This document shows, in pieces, positions 12,073 through 23,811 of a stretch of DNA of 64,000 nt; position 1 is the stretch's first letter, and each line of letters begins with the position of its first letter. The notes under the pieces were generated by a model that worked only from the letters and a program-made list of their open reading frames with translations, did not search any database and had not been told where the DNA came from. The DNA lies in the NCBI RefSeq assembly GCF_021869535.1, contig NW_026262679.1:86301143-86365142 (forward strand), written 5' to 3'. Source of the stretch: Mytilus californianus (taxonomy: Eukaryota > Mollusca > Bivalvia > Mytilida > Mytilidae). The position numbers and the translations under genes were made by a program.

Positions 12073-13212
12073 AACAAGAGGCTCTCAAGAGCCTGAATCG
12101 CTCACCTGTATTTCAGAGGAGAAGATTTTTAGATGTTAGCAAACTTGATAAACAAATTGTGTAAAATTGTCTTTAAAGGGCAATATCTTCTTAAGGGGTC
12201 AATTGACAATTTTGGTCATATTAACTTTTTTGTAGATCTTACTTTGCTGAACATTATTGCTGCTTACAGTTTATATATATCTATAATAATATTCAAAATA
12301 ATAACAAAAAAACTGCAAAATTTTGTTAAAACTACCAATTCGGTGGCAGCAACCCAACAATGGGTTGTTAGATTCGTCTGAAAATTTCAGGGCCGATAGA
12401 TCTTGACCAATTAAACAATTGTACTACATGTCACATTTGCTCTAAAAGATTTAGTTTTTGAGATATAATCCAAAAACTGCATTTGACCCTTATGTTCTAT
12501 TTTTAGCCATGGCGGCCATGTATGTCGATGGATACAAACTTTGGATACAATTTATAAACAAGATACCCTAAGGAACATTTAGTTAAAGTTTGAAGGTAAT
12601 TGGCCCAGTAGTTTCAGAGGAGAAGATTTTTAAATGTTAGCAAACTTGATACATATTGTGTAAAATTGTCTTTAAAGGGCAATAACTCCTTAAGGGGTCA
12701 ATTGACAATTATGGTCATATTAACTTTTTTGTAGATCTCACTTTGCTGAACATTATTGCTGCTTACAGTTTATATATATCTATAATAATATTCAAAATAA
12801 TAACAAAAAACTGCAAAATTTTGTTAAAACTACCAATTCGGTGGCAGCAACCCAACAATGGGTTGTTCGATTCGTCTGAAAATTTCAGAGCTGATAGATC
12901 TTGACCTATTGAACAATTTTATCCCTGTCAGATTTGCTCTGAAAGCTTTAGTTTTTGAAATATAAGCCAAAAACTGCATTTGACCCTTATGTTCTATTTT
13001 TAGCCATGGCGGCCATGTTTGTCGATGGATCAAAACTTCGGATACAATTTATAAACTAGATACCCTAAGAAACATTTAGTTAAAGTTTGAAGGTATTTGT
13101 CCCAGTAATTTCAGAGGAGAAGATTTTTGAAATAGTTTACGACGACAGACGACGACGGACGCCAAGTGATGGCATAAGCTCACATGGGGCCCTTCGGGCC
13201 CCGGTGAGCTAA
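12073..13212 (+). mobile_element. Helentron-like (HINE/Pearl-type) element with tandem core
   Basis: The 5' end holds the palindrome 'ggctctcaagagcc' (12080-12093) followed by 'gctcacctg'. The core is a tandem repeat of about 500 bases: 'tttcagaggagaagatt' recurs at 12111, 12612 and 13109, giving two full units and a partial third. The 3' end is a strong hairpin (13177-13210): 'agctcac' and 'ggggccc' arms close over 'ttc' and return as 'gggcccc' and 'gtgagct', followed by 'aaaaat'. Short inverted ends (gctcacc / ggtgagc), a 3' hairpin and a tandem core are the features described for non-autonomous Helentron-associated elements of bivalves. No Rep/helicase is encoded. The open frames inside (12133-12381, 12830-13033) are chance. 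Confidence 0.6.
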
Positions 13213-14090
13213 AAATAAGGAGATGTGGTATGATTACCAATGAGACAACTATCCACCAAGTTCAAATTAAGTGGATGTAAGCAATTATAGGCAACCGTAC
13301 GGCCTTCAACAAAAAGAATAACCCATACCGTATGTCGGCTATAAAAGGCCCTGACATGGAAAAATGGACCAATTCAATAGAGAAAACCAACGGCTTAATT
13401 TATCACACAACAATTTACGAAAAACAAATATGACAGACATAAACCAACGACAACCACTAAACTACAGGCTCCTGACTTGGGACAGTCACATAAAGAATGT
13501 GGCGTGGTTAAACATGCTTGAAAGCGCTCAACCCCTCCCATACCATGGGATAGTGGTGTAACAGCACAACTCACAACTATAAAAATCAGTTAAAAAGGGC
13601 TTTACTCATCAGATCGATACAAAGCAGAAAAGCATATAACAAAAACACTGACCGGACGTGGCAGGATATTTATATATCCCTAACAAAAAAAGACACAAAG
13701 TACAAATCTGGGAGTACTCGCAGTTAATGATTGCTAATCATATATCTATGACTAAAATATAAATCAGTGCACAACCAACATCCAATGGATTTAGTGTAAA
13801 GAAGACGTTAACAATCAGAGAAAACATGACCTTGCGCAATGTCAAAATATAGGTATCGACAGATCGTAGTATCGTCAAAGTGCATATGTGTCTAACAATA
13901 ATATTTAGTATGGTTTTATTTTACTGATACATGTAACAAAATCAATATTTATACCAATGAAAACAATATTCAAAAATCTAATTACAGTATTGAATTGGTA
14001 ACCTTTTAGAATAAGTTTATTTAAAGGATTGATAAGTTTACCCGGACCGCATCTAAATTTCCGGGCTCGGTAAACAACATCACCGTAAAA
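13213..14090 (-). mobile_element. R1 retroelement 3' region
   Basis: A long R1 3' region in minus orientation, abutting the Helentron-like element. On the + strand it runs 'aggagatgtggtatgatt', 'acggccttcaacaaaaag', 'gataaagatcgatac'-like sequence near 13610, 'gaccggacgtggcagg' (13651), 'caacatccaatggattt' (13777), 'gagaaaacatgaccttgc' (13818) and 'atttccgggctcgg' (14057). The order is the same as at 54365-55230. The part from about 13900 to 14090 corresponds to the end of the RT coding region, heavily decayed. The 65-codon plus-strand frame at 13364-13561 is antisense to the element and meaningless. Confidence 0.8.
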
Positions 14091-16057
14091 TTTAAGATGT
14101 GCTATTCCGTTTGAAATAAGCTCTGTGTTCCCTTTGAGTTTAAAGCATTTTCCTCAGAAAACAACACAAAATATTTGTAAATATTCAACGGGACTTTAGA
14201 TTTAGAATGAAGTCGGATAAAAGCCATTTCCCTAAACCGTATGATTCAGGCCATTTCCGCGATCGACCTCTCCCACTCACTGAACTCTTAATACAATAAA
14301 ACGCGTCACGATTCCTAGATTTTGATTGGAGCACATTGGAATAGAAGAGCAAAGCAGATGGACAAAATGTTGGATTCAGTTATCAACTGGATATCCTATC
14401 CTTTGGAAAGATATTTTGTTGCTCAAATACTTGATAGCATATTGACTAGATATCAAGTGGATATTTGTTTTAGCCATTGGTTTATTACCCACACTGATTT
14501 GTAACAGGACAGTAAACTGGAAGCAGACGACGTTAAACAAGAGAAAGTGGACGGAAATTTTTATCAAAGCTATCTTGTATTTATTTAGTGAGCTATTTGA
14601 GAAAATATTGACGTTATACGCTCATAACAGACAAATGCCGTTACAAATGCCCAAACGTCACAGGTTTTTGGCAACCCTGGGGCACTAAAAGCAGATTAAA
14701 AATAAATGGAGAAAGGTATTATACTCTGGGGCAAAAAATGCAGTTTGCAACACAATGGATAAGACGGGAGGAGGTCCAATTGAGATACATTGAGATACAG
14801 ACAGACACAACTGTGTAGAAAATAATAGACCTGCATCAGGATGCTACCAATTTTGTTGTTATTAAAGGCAAAATGGATGTTGGTATAGATATTTCCTCCT
14901 TATTTTCACAAGCAAAAGGTAAGGTATTTATTAAATTGGTGCGGTGGTACCTTAAGACTAACTTAATTTTTCTTACACATCGAACCCAATAGTTCATTAA
15001 TTAGGTCAACGCACGTTTCAAAATATTAAACGATTTCTAATTACAACATCAACTCTAGCACAACCTAGTGTCAGGTCAGATGTTCTTCTTGTAAACTAGT
15101 AAGTGTATGAAATAACTCCTATCATTTCTACTTGTAAACATAAAAAAGGACAGAGAAGCACATGTAAGACATGAAATATGTTAATCACTACTCCAGATTT
15201 CACTAGTAACTTAACAGGAAAAAACTTATTATACAAAATCTTTGAGCCCCTGGACTGTTCCATGAAGAATGACGTTTACGGAATAAAATGTTCTTTGTAG
15301 TGGGCTACTTTGTGTTGGTGAAACTCGACAAACTTTTGAATCAACACCGGTCTGGTAATAAAGATTCGCAATTCAGGGTTCTTTATACTCATTTAATCAA
15401 CCGCGGACCATGATACTTCTTTATCTATGAAAGTACGTATCATCTATATAATTTATCACCACACCAATCGCCCTTTATTAAGTACTTCTTTCCGAAAAGG
15501 TAGAGAACATTTCTGGGTAAGGGAACTAGGTACTACAATGCCATGATAACATCAAAGGAGAAGGAAATTTGTCAATTCAAGCCTGCAGTGATGTAAATGT
15601 AGTGAGCTTATTTTATACTAACTTAAGATACCAGCGTAGTCATGGGCAAAACATTGCCATCGGTCCAATATAATAAAAAGTCTTCAAAATCTAGATCGCC
15701 CTCTGGGAGCATTGATGACCTTCTTTCACAACTTCATTATCCGCTAGGGTTACATTATATTAGAACTACTCTTTTTTCACTGGCTGTTAATTTTCTAAAA
15801 TGTTTGAGATATTATGCACTTGACAATGGATGCATAAATACATTTTCTCAAATATACAGACGGGTCAGTATAATTTGTAATGCAGCTCTTTTCCATCTTT
15901 TTAAATCAAAAGATCGTAACCCTTACATGATGAAAATAGGAAATCCCTTCCAGTTCAGTTTTCTAATAAAGGAATCGATGCTATCAACATCAACAAATTG
16001 AAGTATGCTAGAGTTTCTGCTTCTACCTACCAATAATTTTTTGTTTTGACTGGCAAT
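14091..16057. other. Unassigned DNA
   Basis: No repeat recognised. A 119-codon frame at 15642-16001 (start 'MGKTLPSVQYNKKSSKS') has no family features that I recognise. Because it lies directly upstream of the decayed Myb/SANT-like domain it may be related, but the composition is not convincing. Confidence 0.35.
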
Positions 16058-16432
16058 ATGGAGGCAACAGAGCAGAAGACAGGTGAAAAACGTAAAAGAA
16101 AGCGAAAACATTTCTCAATGCATCTTTCTATCTGATTGATTATGTAGTGAAAAACCATGAAACTATTAAATCAAAAAGTTCGGTTACAAATGCAATAAAA
16201 AATCAAGTTTGGTTAAAGATATATATTCATTCCATCGATGCCAGGTCCAACCGTTGTTCGAATAAAGGAAAAGTAGAGGAATTCATGCCCAAAAGCATCA
16301 GAAGCTAAAGCCAGTGATTACAAGAGTCCGCAACCAGACCGGGGTTGGGCCTCTTGTCCAAGACATGCACGAAAGGTGGAAGAAAATCATAAATTTTTAT
16401 GAAGACGCTCCACATTTGTTTTGGAATTGATA
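16058..16432 (+). pseudogene. Decayed Myb/SANT-like DNA-binding domain gene
   Basis: Starts at ATG 16058 ('MEATEQKTGEKRKRKRKHFS'). After a frameshift near 16130 it continues as 'LIDYVVKNHETIKSK' and 'TNAIKNQVWLKI'. A second shift near 16245 gives 'VVRIKEK*RN' with a TAG where the family has a conserved Trp. A third gives 'NQTGVGPLVQDMHERWKKII' and 'APHLFWN'. The order of basic N-terminus, helix with 'NK.W..I', 'EIKEKWRN' and 'TGGGPP' is that of the Myb/SANT-like (NAIF1/zeste-like) domain. That domain is common in mollusc host genes and is the accessory protein of Harbinger transposons. At least three lesions make it dead. The assignment is from the motif pattern, not a search. Confidence 0.55.
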
Positions 16433-18024
16433 GCAGGATAGATGCTGGAGTGTTACACCTTTTCCTGATGCACCAGATTTGTATTATTTTTATTTGCGAC
16501 CACTTATTGTTTCCTTTTATGTATATGTCATAAGATCATTATTCAGAATGTTCTAAAAATATTATGATTTCCAACTTTAAAGAAAATATTTTGATCAGGA
16601 GGGAGGAAAAAATAAAATTTTTGATTGAGAGTTTTGCCATTAAATTTAATCTTAAATTTCTTTTTTTTTATGCGCGCTTTCAGTGAGGAATAAATAAAAA
16701 TTTCGATTCTTGCGTGATACGATTTACTGCAAAGCTGCAGTCGGTTATATATAAGCCATGCACCTATTTCTAGATATTAAGCACAGCAAAGTACAGGAGA
16801 AATGCCTTTCTATGAATTGTCTCTTCCTGTCCATCTACATGATCCTGCAATTAATGGTGTAAGATTTTTTTGTGCATGTTTTGGAGGTACTTACCACAGT
16901 ATTCCTGCAACATCTTATTTAATTTGTTATTTTAGCTATCACAATCATAAATATCCTTTGTTGTTTGATATGCATGGTTTTGGTGATAATCAATTTTAAG
17001 ATGTTATCGACACACCTAGATAATGTAAAAATGGAATACCAATATACTAGTACTCTGTTGGGGACACACTAACATGACCCTCTTGGAATATTCAACTAGA
17101 ATATATTTAATGTAATGTGTTGGTTATGTTTTTTCCCTCTGTCACTCTAAGTAACTCTGTTTAAGTTAAACCTATGATGTCAGAAGATTATAAATACAAA
17201 TCATTTATTTCATTTCCTGTTGGTGTAGATAGGGGTAGATATAAAGACATTTCTGCAAAATTACAAGTTAATCACTACCAAAAAAGGGCATTAACATATT
17301 CAATAGTTTAGAGCTAACCACTGGTTAACACTATTCAACGATTTAAGCAACCCAATGCTGTGCGTCACCAAATACAGTAAGTGTAGATAATCCTTGGTAT
17401 ACTAACCATTTTCTCAGTTATAAAATGCTGCAGGCTTTTACAATAATTTTAATTCCAATCCATTGGGCAGGTAATATGCAAACTCTTTGTCTGATAGAAG
17501 TGATTACAGTCAAAACAGTAAAGAACATTCTTTTATTACACGTGGAATTTGTCCTTTGAAAAAAAACAGCTTTTTTTTCACTTGTCCGAATCCAATCTGG
17601 ACCAGTAGGGACAAGTCGTAATGTAGAGCCCTATGTCAAGGTTACAAAATGATCACATGTGCATCCCCTTTTGTGCAATGCATTAGACACATAAGCCTTT
17701 TGATATGTTTACAAAGTCTGTACTTGATAAGAATACATGAGAAAGGTATCAGTTTTCATTAACTGTATATACATTGTTTTGTTTTGTAAATTATTTTTCA
17801 GAGACAAGTTCGTGTGATCCAAACCAATACATTACCAAGTGGGATAATTATTTAGGGATTGAGGTGTTTTTGTCCAGGAAAAAAGTGATTTAAAAATTGT
17901 TGAACGCCATTTGAATAATAATAATTAAAAAATAAAACCAATGTAACGTTGAACGTATACAATACAAAGAGATATATATACATATTACAAAATACTTATA
18001 CTTAGAAATAATACGTTATCATAA
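16433..18024. other. Unassigned DNA
   Basis: No supported gene or repeat. A 65-codon frame at 16802-16999 shows no family features. Composition is AT-rich with T runs. Confidence 0.4.
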
Positions 18025-18317
18025 TCGGTAAAAGTAAAATAACAAAAATACCGAACTCCAAGGAAAATTCAGAACGGGAAGTCTTTTATCAAATGGCAAA
18101 ATCAAAAGCTGAAACACATCAAACGAATGGAAAACAACTGTCATATTCCTGACTTGGTACAGGTTATTTTCTTATGTAGAAAATGGTGGATTAAACCTGG
18201 TTTTATAGCTAGCTAAACCTCTCACTTGCACTCGCATAAAATTCCATTATATTGACAACAATGTGTGAACAAAACAAACAGACATAATAGGTAAAAATGT
18301 CAATAATTGGGGTACAG
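18025..18317 (-). repeat. R2 tail, first part (host of nested insertion)
   Basis: Reads 'ataccgaactccaagg', 'ggcaaaatcaaaagctg', 'tgtcatattcctgacttgg' and 'tattgacaacaatgtgtg' up to 'ggggtacag'. It is interrupted at 18317/18318 by the Harbinger-like element and resumes at 20661. An uninterrupted copy for comparison is at 56547-57115 and, on the other strand, at 33935-34210. Confidence 0.85.
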
Positions 18318-20660
18318 GGCCCGTATGCATAAAGCTACTTAAGTTAAGATTTTCCTTAGAAAACACTTAAGTTAAGGAAACTCCGCCCTTTTTACCTAAG
18401 TGGTATGCATAAAAAATCTTAAACTAAGTATTTTCTTAGTAAAATCTTAGTTGGTTTTAGTCACGCCCACAAAACTTAAGTGGTATGCATAAAACCCATT
18501 AAACTAAGAAAACGCCTAAGATTATACTTAAGTATAAGGTACCTATAGAGCTACCTTAACTTTTCTAAAATATATAAAATCAGTTTTTTTTCGCAGAACA
18601 TGGATAGATTAGCTCCAATTTAATTGAATAATAACTATATTCAGTAATATTTCGTTTGCTTATTGCTAAATATTAACGATCATTGTAATTTTCGTAAAAT
18701 CACCTATAATCAACAAACTCAAGAGATAACAGAGGGTATTTTTATTATTTCATTTTACCCTTATTTCTCAATCTCGTTAGTGTGTATTCCGAAAAGTACT
18801 CACAGATTTTACACGCATGGAATTCATGCAATTATATTTCTTTTGATTTGTTCGTGCCTGCTTACGTAAGTATTATGAAATACACCGCCTGGTATACTAT
18901 TAGAACAAAACTGTATGAAGGAAGGAAGCGATGAGGATCTATAGGCATGCAAAATCCTGTTTTCTGGGGGGGGGGGGGGGGAGGCATCGGTTTAATTTTC
19001 AATTTTATTGTTCATTTCTACATATATTAGGAAAATGTCCCCTGAATTTGTTTCACTAACTGGGACAAAATCAAAACGTTTTTAAGACCTACTTCGTGGA
19101 ATTCAAAGTCTATATAAATTATGTATATGTAAGTCTAAACTGAAAACAACGTTCAAACCTATGATTGCGTTGGATAAAAACCGCAATTTTTATACGTGTG
19201 CATGCACAAAACAAATTTCTTGGTAGAGGGGTCTAAATACAGCACAAACAACATTTTCCAAAAGACCAGAAAAATTATGTATATGATATATTCATGATAC
19301 TTAACCCGTATTCAATAATTTTTTGTATTTCCTTATATGTATTTATTGATATATATTGCTGTTAACAAAAATATTGCAAAGTTTGCATAGAAGGAAGACT
19401 TTAACCTAAATAAATTATGGTGTATCTGAAAGAAATTTATGTTATAACTTCCAATAAAATAATAAGAAGGTCTTTCTCGCCAGTTTTGGATAATTGCTCA
19501 CTTTTTTATAAATATCATGACGTGGATTTATTTTGTAATTTAGATTTTACTAGCATATACCATTATTAGGCTGGATGGTTTGATACAAGATAATGTTGAG
19601 TTTCCATTCAGCGACTCCTCAGGTGATTGAAGTTTTGATTGCTAAAAAGAATGAATTGCAAGTGGATGACTCGGAATCTTTTGATATTTTACATTTATCA
19701 CGCCATGCATAAGTTGTCCCACTTCTTTTGGATCTCTCATGAATCTCTCCTGAGGGATTTTTTTCTACTTATAATATTGATATATATATTTATTATTTTT
19801 TTTCCAGCCCTAAGGGTGAGTGGCGACCAGAAATACGGTATTTGATCTATTTCCGACAAGCAGTAAAACTCTTGCCAAAACGGGACGTTCGTTTGGCTCT
19901 GCGGGATGTACAAGTACGCAACCACGTCCGGTCAGAATAGGGAGTTAAATCCTATGTCTCGTGTAGAGAAAGTGCCACACTCTCACACCTACAACGAATC
20001 TTTGGGGTCCTTAAGTGAACCGTTGCAAAGGAGAATTCTGTCCCTATCCAATATGCCTACATTTTCCAGTGGTAGTCCAAATTTTCTTGACTTTCATCTC
20101 GGAAAGCGTCTATTACAAGATCCACTTATTTTATCTATAATTGTTAATTTGTTCTCGTCCTGAACATGCATGACATGTTTGCCACTGGACTTTCAGCGAA
20201 CATCGATAAATCAATCAATTTCCTTCCAATCCCCTTTCATCTCTCTTTTAGTAACAGTAGGGGGAAGTTTTGCATTATAAATATTTTTTTCTTCCGACGC
20301 TCGCCCACCAAAACAACCTTTTCTCTTATGCGCCAATTTGTTTGGTTATTTTAGTTGGTTACGTATTTGATAATTGTTTTACACACCAACATCAATTTAA
20401 CCCCAGTTCTTTATACAGTTATGTATTGTTCAATCAATGTAAATAATCAAAACAAACTTTTACACGGATGAGTACATGCGACGAGCTAACATATATCATA
20501 CGGTAATTAGAGAAAGGTTCCGATTTAAGTATTCCTTAGTTAAAAGAAGACTTAAGTAATTTTATGCATACGACTTAAGAATTTTACTTAACTAAAGGAA
20601 TTCTTAGTGAAATCTAAGTTTAAGGAACACTTAAGTTAAGATGTTTTATGCATACGGGCC
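18318..20660. mobile_element. 2,343 bp Harbinger-like non-autonomous transposon
   Basis: Terminal inverted repeats are exact over 16 bases: 'ggcccgtatgcataaa' at 18318 and 'tttatgcatacgggcc' ending at 20660. Both ends are flanked by CAG (18315-18317 and 20661-20663). The interrupted R2 tail rejoins across the element, so the 3 bp duplication is read directly. The subterminal regions are rich in 'cttaagttaag' words and repeat the end motif internally ('ggtatgcataaa' at 18402 and 18482; 'tttatgcatacg' at 20571). A 3 bp duplication and this kind of terminus fit PIF/Harbinger. The interior has no transposase or Myb-like frame, holds a D/H repeat copy and a G homopolymer at about 18966-18980, and is otherwise AT-rich. 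Confidence 0.8.
19800..20215 (+). repeat. D/H-family repeat nested in the Harbinger-like element
   Basis: Contains 'gtgagtggcgaccagaaat', 'cttgccaaaacgggacg', 'gggatgtacaagtacgc', 'aaccacgtccggtcagaat' and the H end 'gttaatttgttctcgtcc' followed by 'aaatcaatcaat'. The same segments occur in the opposite orientation at 22382-22640, 32400-32585 and 56340-56546. It lies wholly within the 2.3 kb element. Frames of 85 and 62 codons across it are chance. Confidence 0.75.
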
Positions 20661-20790
20661 CAGAAGTCAACATTGTGTTATGATCTTAATCACTATAAAA
20701 ACAAACAAATATGCCAACAAAGAAATACAAAATGGCATATAGACAAAGCACATAAGTAAAAATGAAAGACCAGAATACAAAAAATAGATC
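20661..20790 (-). repeat. R2 tail, second part after nested insertion
   Basis: Starts 'cagaagtcaacattgtg' and continues 'atcttaatcactataaaaac' and 'agcacataagtaaaaatg'. This matches what follows 'ggggtac' in the uninterrupted copy at 56838 onward. Confidence 0.8.
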
Positions 20791-21769
20791 TTTCAGAGAC
20801 AAAATATTCACCAAAACTATTTGAATACACATTTTTTTTATTAAATTCAGCATGACACCATATTAGTTTTTTACCAAGAGTACGTTTGGAAATGCAAGAA
20901 AAGCGGTAGGACAAGCACTCTGTTATTCTTTCTCTCACAGGGTCAAAATCTCAAATCCTAGTACTAGTACTGGACTCTGAATATTACAGATTGATTGATT
21001 TCTACTGGTTTAACGTCCTGTGGCGAATATAAACTTGAAGAGCTTTATCATATATTTGAAAGATTTTTCAACGATTTAACATAATTATAGAATTGAAATG
21101 TTATTTAACTTTTACCAATCTCGTTGGTTTGGGTAAATATCTTTCTTGTATATTTTACGAACTATACTCAAAATTTGCCAATATGTGTCAAAATGACAAG
21201 GTGTGTTTTTGTTGTTTTTTTTTTTAGATATCTTCAGATTTTTATAATTTTCTTTAAAAGGTGAAAAAGAAACCATAAGAAAGTTAGAATATTGAAATAC
21301 ACATATGGACTTGTGATACTGTATATTATAGTAAAAGGTTGAAAGAAATTTGTTAAATGGCTATTGTGTGCCACAAATTCAATTAAAATTGGTCTCTCGG
21401 AATCAAGAGTATTTTTAGTGGATTTGAGTTAAAAAAATGTTAAATGGTCGTTCCCTTTAAAAAAATCTTATAATTGATAATATATTAAAAGGAATCACAT
21501 TACAACAGATCACATCAATTGAAACTGATTCCTTCGAAGTAATAAACACACAACTAAGAGAATACCAACAAACAAAACATGGTCCGTATAGCAACAGTAG
21601 GGTTAAACCAAACCACTTCACCTATGTAGACCACATGTACTAAAACATAAACACACAAAAATATCCACAGTAAAGAAACCAACAGTAAAACAACTAAAAT
21701 TGGCAACTTGAAACACACAATTATATATATAAGTTGTTGGCAAGATACGGTTATGTTCTTCTCGTATTA
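20791..21769. other. Unassigned DNA
   Basis: Nothing recognised. The 81-codon minus frame at 20693-20938 overlaps the R2 tail and is not supported. Confidence 0.35.
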
Positions 21770-22346
21770 TTTATGACGACATGATACCAAACTCCCAATG
21801 GGAAGGATTGTGCTTGATTTTCATAAGATGAAGTCTTCCGATCAGTTTAACTAAAGTCTGGAAATGGCATGTCAGTAACTGCAAGTAGTCCCTTGTTAAT
21901 GTATGTTGATCATTTTCATTTTGCTTAGTTTCTTCTATTACCTATTCTGACATCGGACTCGGACTTCTTTTTAACTGAGTTTTACTGTGCGTATTGCTGT
22001 GTGTTTGTTTATTAAACATTGACAAGAGGTATAGGGAGAGGGCTAAGATCTCACAAAACATGTTTAACTGCTCCGCATTTTTGCGTCTGTCCCAAGTCAG
22101 GAACCTTTGATAATCTTGTCTGTTTTTTTTTAAATTTTGGTTCATTTATATGTTTCGGAGTTTAGTGTGGCGTCCATTTTCCCTGAACTTGTATACATTA
22201 TTGTTTTGGGTCCAGCTGAAACCCGCCTGCGGGTACGGGATTTTTTCGCTTTGTTGAAGACCCATTGGTGGCTTTGGGCTGCGTACTGCTCTTCGGTCGG
22301 GTTGTTGTCTTTTTGACACATTCCCCGTTTCCAATCTCAATTTATA
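21770..22346 (+). repeat. R3 retroelement 3' tail, full length
   Basis: Runs from 'gggaaggattgtgcttgat' (21798) through 'ttctgacatcggactcgg' (21944), 'gtatagggagagggc' (22029), 'ccaagtcaggaacctttg' (22093), 'ccagctgaaacccgcctg' (22211) and 'cggtcgggttgttgtc' to 'cacattccccgtttcc'. It shares its last 200 bases with 23812-24035. This is a common mussel retroelement 3' end. No coding sequence remains. Confidence 0.75.
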
Positions 22347-22381
22347 TGTATAACAGATCCAAATATTAGTCAACGAATTTC

Positions 22382-22640
22382 TTACGAGGGCGCTGGATCG
22401 TTATGAAAAACGATACTGTACACAAAAGTAAAATTAAAGAATACACTTAAAAACGAGTTGTTGCAATGATTCTTAACGTGTAAAAAGCGTGGCACTCTTT
22501 TAAAACGAGGCATCGGATTTAACGTCCCCATTCTGACCGAACGTGACTGCGTACTTATACATCCCGCATAGCCAAACGGACGCCCCACTTTGGCAAGAGT
22601 TTCACTGCCGATCGGAATACCCAAGAGTGACCCTATTTCT
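22382..22640 (-). repeat. D/H-family repeat
   Basis: Reads 'gcgtggcactctttt', 'gaggcatcggatttaacg', 'cttatacatcccgcatagcc' and 'cactttggcaagagtttc', the reverse complement of 19800-20000. Confidence 0.75.
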
Positions 22641-22911
22641 ATTCTTCAGTCACTCTTAGGGGTTATTTACAACAGAGGATGCGTATTTATTTGTCCCAAT
22701 TGGTATAATATACATAGATTCTGTATATATAAGAGCGGAAAAAATAAAAATTGGTCTTGAAAATCGGTCGTGTTGACTACAAGTTAATGAGCAAATCTCT
22801 CAAGAAAAAGGAGAAGCAAACGACAGGAAGCTGAATACTCTAAATTAATGAAGAAAATTTAGCTAGGCGAGGCCATTGAGCGGACCGATGAACATAAACC
22901 TTGAGAAAATG

Positions 22912-23549
22912 ACAAGACTAGAATCCCTCCGCAGAACCAGACCAAGGACCAGTATGACCAACAAGGGGACCTACCTGAAACTTTTGGGCCTACCCCTATG
23001 TTAGTTCAAGTGGTTGTGGAGGAACGGGAAGAGCAAGTCGTGGCCTGCCAAAACAACAAAGTTAGAGAGACAGCAGTACCAAATGGGGAGTCACAGGAGT
23101 TTCCAGCTACCCCACTTGCCTTTCCAGTACGTAGGAATATCGAGATGGACCAGGCTTTGGAAGCAGAAACTGGATACCAGGAACCGGACGAATTTGTCTT
23201 TGAACAGAAGACAACTAATACTCATCCATCTGAGGAGTGGAATATGGTGCCCACCCCTGCAGCCAAGACTAAGTCATCATCATTATCATCGTCTTCCTCC
23301 TTCTCGTCAAGTGAATGCTCTCACAAGCTATTATTGGACAAACTATCTGTACAATTTTTAACCTTTACTACTAAAGTTTCTGAGAAGATGGGGGACAGGA
23401 ACCAGGAGATCAAACGTCTGACAAGTCAGGTAACTGGGCTACGATCAGTCGTTAGGGGTGGGTCAGAATCAGGACATTCGCCGCCTTCACACATCTATAT
23501 TTGTATTTGTATGACATTCATTCCTAAATTTCACTCAACAATGAGATAA
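22912..23549 (+). CDS. Orphan Ser-rich open frame, possibly a gag-like relic
   Basis: The frame is open from just after a TGA at about 22902; the first ATG is 22998, giving 183 codons. Base composition is near 50% GC, unlike the AT-rich surroundings, so it was probably coding. The N-terminal half is acidic and Gln/Glu-rich. Residues about 93-104 form a Ser run ('SSSLSSSSSFSSS'). Residues about 110-150 look like an amphipathic coiled-coil ('NQEIKRLTSQVTGLRS'). The last 30 residues ('ICICMTFIPKF') look like read-through into non-coding DNA. No zinc knuckle or other domain is visible. An R3 tail begins 260 bases downstream on the same strand, so it may be the first ORF of that retroelement; a lone exon is the alternative. 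Confidence 0.35.
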
Positions 23550-23811
23550 AGATGGAATCAGTGCATTCCTGTTCAGGATTATTTTTATGATTTTTATTCA
23601 ACATCATATAACTGATTTCTGTCAAAATAAACCATAATGCCAGTCATTTGTATTATGTGGTAACATTAAGTTTGGGAAATATTGATCAATATAAAGTTAC
23701 TGTTATGAGACGACTCCGTAATTATTACTGTCATAGAACGAGTGACGTTTTTGACTCTTTGTAGATAATTTTTTTGATTGTGTCATATGAACTTACTTAT
23801 CTGTAAAGCTT

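Noticed and set aside
12133-13033. Frames of 82 and 67 codons
   Set aside because: They lie within the tandem core of the Helentron-like element, in opposite strands of equivalent unit positions.
13364-13561. 65-codon plus-strand frame
   Set aside because: Antisense to the R1 tail.
15642-16001. 119-codon frame as a gene
   Set aside because: One of the longest ATG-initiated frames in the window, but with no recognised family or splice context. A minus-strand frame overlaps it. Kept only as a note under unassigned DNA.
22146-22624. Minus-strand frames of 75 and 80 codons
   Set aside because: They are antisense translations of the R3 tail and the D/H repeat.
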